Shown piece by piece: positions 1 through 6,005 of a stretch of DNA of 12,025 nt. Below the pieces are notes generated by a model. That model searched no databases and was not told the origin of the DNA. It worked only from the letters and a program-made list of their open reading frames with translations. The position numbers were made by a program, and so were the translations under genes. Position 1 is the first letter of the stretch; each line of letters opens with the position of its first letter. The DNA is from Saccoglossus kowalevskii (lineage: Eukaryota > Hemichordata > Enteropneusta > Harrimaniidae): the NCBI RefSeq assembly GCF_000003605.2, contig NW_003119429.1, forward strand, positions 19,840 to 31,864. Direction: 5' to 3'.

Positions 1-52
1 AGACATATCTCATTCTACTGTGTGTGCCCAAAGTTACTATTTTGTTTTTTAG

Positions 53-151
53 TTGAGGCCAGTGCTTCCACTGGGTCGACACTATGCATTGTCACCTACA
101 AGATGTTTGGGTGTTGCACTGATCAGGGAGCTAAAAAAAGATGAGGAATGA
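53..151 (+). CDS. Terminal coding exon of an unrecognised upstream gene (partial)
   Basis: A pyrimidine-rich acceptor (TTTTGTTTTTTAG, ending at 52) is followed by 32 open codons and a TGA at 149-151. The peptide begins LRPVLPLGRHYALSP and ends LIRELKKDEE, a plausible soluble, charged C-terminus. The exon is read in phase 0 from the acceptor. Frame +1 stops at once, but frame +2 is also open as far as a TGA at 142-144, so the frame is not certain; I prefer phase 0 because its composition is more protein-like. A poly(A) signal about 100 bases downstream supports a gene end here. I do not recognise the family and assign no function. The upstream exons lie outside the window. The gene points the same way as PACS, with about 5.6 kb between them. 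Confidence 0.5.
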   Translation: MRPVLPLGRHYALSPTRCLGVALIRELKKDEE

Positions 152-189
152 CTTTTTCTATGACTGGAAACTTGTTCACTTCATCACAG

Positions 190-208
190 TCCCTCTATGA
201 TAGAGGGA
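190..208 (+). other. Perfect 8-bp hairpin in the putative 3' UTR
   Basis: TCCCTCTA and TAGAGGGA form a perfect 8-bp stem around a TGA loop, 38 bases after the candidate stop codon and before the poly(A) signal. If the left-edge gene is real, the hairpin would be transcribed in its 3' UTR. It could be a regulatory stem-loop or simply the core of an old inverted repeat. Confidence 0.4.
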
Positions 209-250
209 TTGCGACTTCATTCATACCAGAAGAATGGTGCCATTTACATA

Positions 251-256
251 AATAAA
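251..256 (+). terminator. Poly(A) signal AATAAA for the left-edge gene
   Basis: AATAAA lies 99 bases past the TGA at 149-151 and is followed by a T/G-rich stretch (about 265-310) of the kind found downstream of cleavage sites. This would give a short 3' UTR of roughly 120 bases. AATAAA is common by chance in DNA this AT-rich, so the call rests on its position after the candidate last exon. Confidence 0.4.
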
Positions 257-669
257 AAAAAAGTTCTATTCAGTGATTTGTCGTTCGTATCATGTGATGA
301 ATGTATTCTTCTTTCTATGTATAGCCATAAACCTAACAATATATAGCCAAACCCTTGATCGAGTCTTGGTTATAGGTACTGCTTTGATGTGAAAATCATG
401 GTTCAAACGCAGCTTGCCAACTTTTTCCAGTTGATAAAGAGCTCTCATTCACCTCAAAAATTTTGAACCTTGACAATTAGCCAGGCTAAAAAATATATGC
501 CGGCAATTCACTAATCTACATATGAAAAAAAAAGTGCATAAAATAAAAACTGGTGATAACTAATTTGCTTATGATAAACTTCATGTATTACTAATATGCA
601 TATAAAAAACCCAATTAATTTCTAATCTACATGGAGACAAGATGTAGTTATAAAAATGAAATAGTCGAG

Positions 670-730
670 AATGATGGGTCACGTGACCAATAATGGTCTT
701 GCAAACCTAAACCGGAGCACATTGCCTGCA
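670..730 (-). repeat. Diverged inverted copy of the 4402-4735 repeat
   Basis: The order GGTCACGTGACC, then AATAATGG, then CCGGAGCACATTGC mirrors the reverse complement of the units at 4402-4735, which carry GTGCTCCGGATAT, then TTTAATAAGG, then GGTCRCATGACC. The landmarks keep the same order and similar spacing, but the sequence between them has drifted. The edges are approximate. Confidence 0.35.
677..688. promoter_or_regulatory. Perfect 12-bp palindrome with CLEAR/E-box core
   Basis: GGTCACGTGACC contains GTCACGTGAC, which equals the CLEAR-box form of the CACGTG E-box known to bind MiT/TFE and USF-type bHLH-ZIP factors. It is about 5.2 kb upstream of the PACS start and 530 bases past the stop of the left gene. 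It probably derives from a repeat whose other copies carry GGTCGCATGACC and GGTCACATGACC, so function is uncertain. Confidence 0.25.
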
Positions 731-762
731 ATCCGCACCTTTTATATGATATAATTTGCCAT

Positions 763-786
763 TGAGGGCGCACCATGAGGGCGCAC
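763..786 (+). repeat. Short direct repeat TGAGGGCGCAC x2
   Basis: TGAGGGCGCAC occurs at 763-773 and 776-786, separated by CA, and a near copy (TGAGGGCGTAC) lies at 954-964 in the same orientation. The motif is GC-rich in an AT-rich setting. It overlaps the 3' half of the CTCF consensus (RGGGCGC), a possible but weak reading. Confidence 0.4.
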
Positions 787-1407
787 ATGTGTTAACATTT
801 ACTTGATGAAATGGCTAGAATTTGGGAATTTGATTGCTACTTCATCGAAACCAAAATCTGTGAATGAGGTCTCTATTCAGAAAGCATTCCTTTCATGTTG
901 TCAAGCTTTACATTAGCCATATAGTCTAAACAAGAGATATGGTTAGTTGACGTTGAGGGCGTACTTAACGCAGGGTTATGGGGTCATTCTCTCACCGAAT
1001 ACGGACGCTCCGGATATTTTTGTAATGATCCTTCATGATACGTAACTGTATTTTTATAATATTAACTATATTATCATGCAGATGATCTCTCCCTATTAAA
1101 AAAAAGTACTAATATATTGTTTTGAGTTCTCAAAACTTAAATATGGATGAGGAGATATATCATGTTATTGCTGTTGATTTCTTTAAAAGAATGGATCTAC
1201 TTTGCTGACAACATCAAGAAAAAACATTGTCTGGTAAAGTAAAACAAAGAAATCTGACATGAAGTAAACAAAATATTGTTATGCGGCTGACCACAAACAG
1301 TATTAAATCATGAATACTAAGTTGCTAAACTTCATATTGTGCTGACCCCTCGTGTAAATTCGATTGAATGTTATTATTTTATGTTTTACCAATCCTGAGA
1401 TACTCAC

Positions 1408-1674
1408 ACGAAAGATGTATATACGTAAGTACCATGCATGGTAAAAACATTTTCTTTCAACACTTTTACAAAACCACGAATCCACTTCTTCTGGATTATG
1501 TAGTGTTAATCCCCATTTTTCGAGCCATGTAAAACTTAAACTGTGAATTCCATTGAATGACCCTGTCGTTGTGACCTCAAACTTGTTGTGATAATGTAGA
1601 GTTTTGACCCCACTTCTAGTGTACCCCCCCACATTTACACCATTTGCATAAACAACAAAAACATGTACAATACA
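1408..1674 (-). CDS. Possible unrecognised exon, phase 0-0
   Basis: The minus strand has a stop-free run of 132 codons between 1701 and 1303, longer than expected here: at this base composition I estimate about 0.1 such frames per window. Inside it, an acceptor (TTTAATCTGCCAG, intron side at 1675) and a strong donor (GTGAGT, starting at 1407) bound exactly 89 codons in phase 0. The peptide starts CIVHVFVVYANG and ends FYHAWYLRIYIFR; it has several aromatic residues and no obvious membrane segment. I recognise no domain. It could be one exon of a minus-strand gene whose other exons I cannot find, an old transposon fragment, or chance. Confidence 0.18.
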
Positions 1675-1701
1675 CTGGCAGATTAAACATAAACATTTCA
1701 T

Positions 1702-2520
1702 TCACAAATTCAGCATAAGGACTTAATAGTTTTTCGAATATGTCTCGTTTAAATTGATCTCAAATAATCTTATCAATACATGTCAATATCAGTACAATTC
1801 ATTCATAGAATTGAGAACGTGCAACTGGTATGCTTTGATGCCTACACTCTTCTAGTAATGCTTGTACTTTATCACCAATATGTCTTTAAGTTAATACATT
1901 TCTTATATGAAGACATGAGTGAATTGTTGGTGATGCGGGCGTGACGTAATATTAATATGTGATCAGACATGCAACACTTTTGAACAAGGCCTTGAGCTGT
2001 CACGGTTATTTATTTGGATATTTACAACAATGTAACTAACTGTCACCTGATTAATTTGAGACGATGATTTATTATGAAAATAAATCGATAACGAGCGGTA
2101 ATAAAATATTGATCATATCGCCGGGAACAATGGTCACATTAGTAACACCGACAACTTACTTTGTAAATTTGACAGTCATTGTTACACGGGGTCGAACGTT
2201 CAAGGATAGACGGATAGCACGCACCATATAGATATTTATTGCTATTTATTATAGATATCAATAGCACGTGATATCAAATGACTTCCCGACTCAGGCTTGT
2301 CTGAGTTACGACATCAAAGAAGATACACCCCCCTCCCATCGATACTAACAATGTGTCGCACAGCTCATGCATGATGAACACTGTGCAACAAGTGTAATAA
2401 AACAGAGGACACGAACAAAAAATAACCATGCTCCAAAACGTTCAAGATTTTAGGGCATACAATTATATTAATTCTCACTACTACTACAAATTGCGCTTTT
2501 CTATTAAGATGCTTTTTTTA
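1702..2520. other. Intergenic DNA, no gene seen
   Basis: No coding stretch, RNA gene or clear mobile element was seen. The sequence is AT-rich, with a small hairpin (ACTCAG/CTGAGT, 2289-2306) and a CACGTG E-box near 2265. Confidence 0.5.
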
Positions 2521-2529
2521 ATTCATAGT

Positions 2530-2702
2530 TAGACTGGCACAGTCTGGGTGATTTATTTATTTTTAAAGTTTAAATTATAATGATAAAAAAATATCGCAAA
2601 ATGGAGGTGTTAACACGACATCCCCCGTAACCGCGGTTTCGCGTTCATCCCCAAATTGCAATTGAACTGAAAAACAAAAATCGCCACAGCTGGGCCAGTC
2701 TA
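2530..2702. mobile_element. Miniature inverted-repeat transposon, 9-bp target duplication
   Basis: The element starts TAGACTGGCACAG and ends CTGGGCCAGTCTA, terminal inverted repeats that match at 12 of 13 positions. A looser inverted match continues inward for about 45 bases. Both ends are flanked by the identical 9-mer ATTCATAGT (2521-2529 and 2703-2711), a clear target-site duplication. At 173 bp it has no room for a transposase, so it is non-autonomous. A 9-bp duplication suggests a Mutator-like or Merlin-like source; a hAT-like source (8 bp) is possible if one base of the match is chance. A 68-codon minus-strand frame running through it is not treated as a gene. Confidence 0.72.
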
Positions 2703-3097
2703 ATTCATAGTATACTCTCAAAGCAAGACTCGTTGCGTTCAAGTTTTCAACGGTATTGTTTACTGTCTGGGTACAGTACAATGCCGCTGTATATCACGGT
2801 GTTTGTACTGGCATGGCAATCAAAGGTTGTACATGGTGACAACCATTTACAGTTGTACGGGTAATACATTTAAATCTGACCTTGGTTACTGATATCAATG
2901 AACGTTGCATTCAGTCGCGGGTTATGCAATATGCACGTATATCCCCATGGCCTAACGTACACCATTTCTTCGAACAGCCATGTTGGTTTATGTAATAACT
3001 ATACTTACTTCATCATAAGTTATTTAGCTGCGTGTGTCTAGTTTTTGTTAACCGTTCAATTACCAAAAAAAAACAAAACATAATATTAGTATAAATA

Positions 3098-3126
3098 TGA
3101 AATATTTAGAAAACGTAAATATTTCA
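3098..3126. repeat. Perfect 11-bp AT-rich hairpin
   Basis: TGAAATATTTA (3098-3108) and TAAATATTTCA (3116-3126) pair perfectly around a 7-base loop. A weaker match continues outward (TATTAGTATAAATA against AAATGCTAATGTG). It may be the core of an old foldback element. Confidence 0.4.
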
Positions 3127-3441
3127 AAATGCTAATGTGAGCATAGTATTCACTATCACAACAAGAAAGCCATCATAGATCGCAGAACCCCGGCAACCTG
3201 GCGCGACTTGTAAAGTGATTGAGTTAGCTATGTAAACATTAAATAGCGTACAGGTATGCATTCAAGTTTCAGACAGATCAGTCTACTTATGAAGTACTTA
3301 GTACTAATTATTTATACACTACATAACTGCAATTATTCTTTGGAACTAAAATATGCAAATGAGGCCCACCGTGTTGTTGCAACTAATTAACCTGACTAAT
3401 TTTATAAATGTGTATTGTACCTAAAGCTAATGAGACCTGTG

Positions 3442-3474
3442 AACTATATCTCACAGTGTTTTTGAGATATAGTT
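3442..3474. repeat. Perfect 12-bp hairpin
   Basis: AACTATATCTCA (3442-3453) and TGAGATATAGTT (3463-3474) form a perfect 12-bp stem with a 9-base loop. A second inverted pair, TTGTAC/GTACAA, sits outside it at about 3415-3420 and 3479-3484. Nothing shows that it is transcribed. Confidence 0.45.
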
Positions 3475-3760
3475 AAAAGTACAATTCCCAAATTAAGAAA
3501 GTAATTAAACTAATTGACCGAACACGATCTATAGAGAAATTAAATAATTAATATACACAAATAAAGAGAATCACAAGTGTCTGTATCAGATCTGTAAGAC
3601 AGTTATACATATTAAGTTTGGAGACAATTGATGCAGTAGCACTCAAACTAGAATGACGTACGTACATACAGAAGGACATATGTAAAAACATGTGTACATA
3701 CACACAGGTGATCAGTAGACGAAGACTGTGCACATGCGGACAGGCAGACCATGAAGGTTA

Positions 3761-4088
3761 CAGGGATTGAAATAGAATTTTTTTCCCTGCATGCATAGTG
3801 TGCATGTTGAATTTGAAATTTACCTGCACTAACTTGTTGTGAAATGCACCATTTTTAAAGTTTAAATCAAATTTACGGGTTCTCGATTGATGCAATCACA
3901 AAAGAATTTGATTTTTTTTTAGTTGTCTCACAATGTTGGTTGAACTTAATTTAGGCTTAGTGAATATAATGAGAAAATGTTGTGTTAAAGTCTACATGCA
4001 CAGTGTGCACATTATATTTTGAGTTTACTTGCACAAGCTAATAATCTATGTGCATAGTGCAGTGTGCACCAGGGTATTTCGATCCCTG
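3761..4088. mobile_element. hAT-type miniature transposon (MITE)
   Basis: The left end CAGGGATTGAAATA and the reverse complement of the right end, CAGGGATCGAAATA, match at 13 of 14 bases. CAGGG is a typical hAT terminus, and hAT elements duplicate 8 bp of target: the flanks are GAAGGTTA (3753-3760) and TCAGGTTA (4089-4096), identical at the six inner positions. Subterminal palindromic motifs recur at 3792-3806, 3997-4010 and 4051-4070 (forms of TGCANAGTGTGCA), as is usual for transposase-binding subterminal repeats in this superfamily. At 328 bp it encodes nothing and must have been mobilised in trans. The mismatches suggest an old insertion. Confidence 0.72.
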
Positions 4089-4096
4089 TCAGGTTA

Positions 4097-4401
4097 TAAG
4101 AATATTATTACCTCTATGGGCAGACATACACTAGACAGACAGACACGAACAGATGCATACATCGCTATGACTAAGCACAACGGAAGCTAAAATGATTTGC
4201 ATTTTAGGAGATCTTGCTATAGAACAGAAATACAATCCAACATTAAGTGAAAATGAGTAGATCTCAAACAGAAGTTAAAACAATCAAGTAAATAAAAGTA
4301 ACTGATAGAACAAAGTTCAATATTAGAAGCTAATACCACATAGTTATGAATATGAACACGTGTAGCTACTATATAACGACAGCCGATATTGAATAAAGTT
4401 T
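4097..4401. other. Intergenic DNA, no gene seen
   Basis: A short GACA-rich simple repeat (about 4130-4150) is followed by A-rich sequence with no coding or structural signal that I can support. Confidence 0.45.
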
Positions 4402-4735
4402 AAGCACTGGTTGAATGTCTCTATCTGCAATTATTTTATAGTGCTCCGGATATGATATTTATGCATTTTAATAAGGTCGCATGACCATATATGGGTAGTA
4501 GATATGTTGATAAGATCATGAGCCAAATGTCCTCGATAAAGCACTGGTTGAATGTCTATATATGCAATAGTGCTCCAGATATGACGTTTATTCGTGTTTA
4601 ATAAGGTCACATGACCATATATGCATGGTTATGACGTATGTTGATCAGATCTAGTGTTCAGTGTTTTCAATATAACACCGTGTGATATTTTCTATTTGCA
4701 ATAGTGTCCCTCATATGTCTCCCGTACGGACGGAC
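4402..4735 (+). repeat. Tandem repeat, two full units and one partial, about 137 bp
   Basis: AAGCACTGGTTGAATGTCT starts at 4402 and again at 4539, 137 bases apart. Each copy is followed by TGCAATNNN, GTGCTCCRGATATGA, TTTAATAAGG, GGTCRCATGACCATATATG and TATGTTGATNAGATC. A third, poorer copy is visible from about 4690 (TATTTGCAATAGTGTCCCTCATATG), 134 bases after the matching point of unit 2. The palindrome GGTCRCATGACC is at 4475-4486 and 4605-4616. There is no open frame through the array. It could be the tandem core of a non-autonomous transposon or a small minisatellite. Confidence 0.65.
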
Positions 4736-4990
4736 ATGCGGACGAAAGCTGGTACTAGTAAATACTATAACCATGCGCGGATTTAGGGGATTTAGGCTCC
4801 AACCTCTCGGCCGGCAAAAAAATGAATTAATTGACAAACTCATGAGGAGATTGAACAGCTGCAGCTCCCCCTGTACCAAATTTCAAGATCCACCGGTGAT
4901 ATTCCCCGCCGGCAATGTGCGGGTGATAATAATACTGCATTTGGTGTGTCCCAATCCCGGCATCCACTGCGCTAGACAAGAAATGTAACA
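4731..4990. repeat. GC-richer repeat-like block, probable transposon remnant
   Basis: This block has higher GC than its surroundings and begins with CCGTACGGACGGACATGCGGAC. The stretch GCGCGGATTTAGGGGATTTAGG near 4775-4797 resembles interspersed repeats common in marine invertebrate genomes (a memory-based impression, not a search). A 94-codon plus-strand frame (4704-4988) and a 70-codon minus-strand frame overlap here, but neither resembles a known protein. Its position between a tandem array and a foldback suggests a nest of old repeats. Confidence 0.3.
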
Positions 4991-5007
4991 AAAAAGATAA
5001 ATGTGTA

Positions 5008-5142
5008 TTATTTGTGCCCCTTTTCCTGTGATATTTTCAACTTTTCATCACATTTTCACGATTTTTATCTATACAGTACAGACACAATCGTGAAATAGGT
5101 AATGAAAAGTTTCAAATCTAGCAGGAAATGTGCCGCAAATGA
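5008..5142. repeat. Long imperfect foldback (about 56-bp arms)
   Basis: The left arm 5008-5063 and right arm 5086-5142 are imperfect inverted repeats with a 22-base loop. About four fifths of positions match, including the blocks ATTTG, TTTCCTG, AACTTTTCA and TTTCACGATT. The loop-proximal 10 bp are perfect. The structure would fold into one long hairpin if transcribed. It may be a foldback MITE or, less likely, a microRNA-like precursor; the arms are longer than most animal pre-miRNA stems. It lies about 740 bases upstream of the PACS start codon. Confidence 0.6.
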
Positions 5143-5184
5143 CTAGAACGGACACAAGTAGTGACACTGCCGGTCCTCAGCGTA

Positions 5185-5227
5185 TGACTCATCATCTTGA
5201 CACTCCGGCATGTCAGCATTACGTCAT
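5185..5227. promoter_or_regulatory. AP-1 and CRE-like sites upstream of PACS
   Basis: TGACTCA (5185-5191) is a perfect AP-1 site, and TTACGTCAT (5219-5227) is a CRE/PAR-bZIP-type site, 650-700 bases upstream of the start codon. Each is short enough to occur by chance; their closeness is the only added support. Confidence 0.2.
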
Positions 5228-5416
5228 CGGACCAACTTGTTCATGGACTTTCTATGCGTAAAATACTAGTAATACTTCCACTCAATTGTAATCAATAACG
5301 CAGCGTTATATTTAATTTTCAAGGGCAATATCATAAAGTAGTATTAAACATGATAACTATAATTTTATATTTCACGTTAGTATGGGTAATCTCTGACAGA
5401 TATGTTTATTGTAAAT

Positions 5417-5432
5417 AGGTCAGGATAGGTCA
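5417..5432 (+). promoter_or_regulatory. Perfect DR4 nuclear-receptor element
   Basis: AGGTCA-GGAT-AGGTCA is two perfect nuclear-receptor half-sites in direct repeat with a 4-base spacer, the arrangement bound by RXR heterodimers of the TR/LXR type. It is about 450 bases upstream of the PACS start codon. By my estimate a perfect DR4 is unlikely by chance in 12 kb, but occupancy cannot be seen from sequence. Confidence 0.35.
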
Positions 5433-5781
5433 TACCCCTGATGATTTGTGGTATTGATTGTTATCATTCCAATCTGCTGAAAATAACATTTGGGTATTAC
5501 TTATAATTTACAACTAATTCAATTTCCTGTAAATGTAGTATTGCATCACCATTAAAGATATAAACACGGCACAGTCCGTCCTAAATATAAACATCCGTTG
5601 TAAAAAAAATTGCATCCCCGAACTTCAGAATGTGACAATATTTGTTTATGGTCACATTACTACGGGTGACATGATGATCCACTGTATATGCCGCGTCAGT
5701 GAAAATCAGCACCTGGCGTAGTAAAAAACATATGTGATTTGATCGTAATATGCTACTAGTTTTGACAAAAAATCGATATAA

Positions 5782-5880
5782 TATAACCAAACTAAGTTAC
5801 GTCTTCAAATCGGAACTCGCGTAACTTTCAACTCTCGTGAACAACGTGAACTTTCTCCCGGCGAGAATAAAATAAACAAG
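5782..5880 (+). promoter_or_regulatory. Proximal promoter / 5' UTR of PACS, CpG-rich, TATA-less
   Basis: CpG density rises sharply here: 16 CpGs lie in 5801-6000 against a sparse background, as at many animal promoters. No TATA box sits at a useful distance. CTTTCTCCC (5851-5859) could be a pyrimidine initiator, but no transcription start can be fixed. There is no upstream ATG between the in-frame stop at 5779-5781 and the start codon. The sequence around the start, CAAGATGGCGG (5877-5887), has A at -3 and G at +4 and also matches the YY1 consensus often found at or just after the start of TATA-less genes. Confidence 0.45.
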
Positions 5881-6005
5881 ATGGCGGATCCGCGGCAGGC
5901 TGCTCACGCTAGCAAGTCTATGGCTACGGCGGGGACAAAACCTGTACCCATGAAGTTATTTGCTTCATGGGAGGTCGACAGGACGTCGCACAATTGTATT
6001 CCAAG
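5881..6005 (+). CDS. PACS: PACS (phosphofurin acidic cluster sorting protein), coding exon 1
   Basis: PACS proteins are cytosolic adaptors that link acidic-cluster sorting signals on cargo such as furin to AP-1, AP-3 and GGA adaptors and COPI, working between the trans-Golgi network, endosomes and ER-mitochondria contacts. This exon encodes 41 codons plus two bases. Residues 1-20 are a variable Ala/Ser/Thr-rich leader. Residues 21-34 read PVPMKLFASWEVDR, a near match to the PVPMNLFATWEVD that opens the N-terminal furin-binding region of vertebrate PACS1 and PACS2, and the exon ends in NCIP plus AG. The ATG is the first in frame after the stop at 5779-5781 and has a strong context. The donor is AG|GTAGGT at 6006, and the intron is phase 2. 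The protein is normally about 900 residues, so only the N-terminus is here. Invertebrates usually have one PACS gene, so I do not choose between PACS1 and PACS2. Confidence 0.9.

Larger units (their letters stand above)
280..1407. other. Intergenic DNA, no gene seen
   Basis: No exon with convincing splice sites or recognisable protein similarity was seen. The stretch holds A/T runs, an 11-base direct repeat CTAATCTACAT (511-521 and 622-632), the GGTCACGTGACC palindrome, three copies of a TGAGGGCGYAC motif, and a probable diverged, inverted copy of the repeat that is tandem at 4402-4735. These are annotated separately. Confidence 0.5.
2712..3760. other. Intergenic DNA with two hairpins and CA/GACA-rich drift
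   Basis: No gene was seen. The stretch contains the two hairpins annotated separately and, from about 3650 to 3750, a degenerate GTAC/CACA/GACA-rich tract that resumes after the hAT-like element (about 4120-4160, with CAGACAGACAGAC), as if the transposon landed in an old simple repeat. Confidence 0.45.

Noticed and set aside
395-412. GGTTCAAAC resembling a tRNA B box
   Set aside because: No A box at the right distance and no cloverleaf can be drawn; no tRNA or tRNA-derived SINE is supported.
2575-2781. 68-codon minus-strand frame
   Set aside because: It runs across the right end and target duplication of the MITE at 2530-2702, so it is a chance fusion of element and flank.
4704-4988. 94-codon plus-strand frame overlapping a 70-codon minus-strand frame
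   Set aside because: Both lie in a repeat-like, GC-richer block starting inside the tandem array; neither resembles a known protein.
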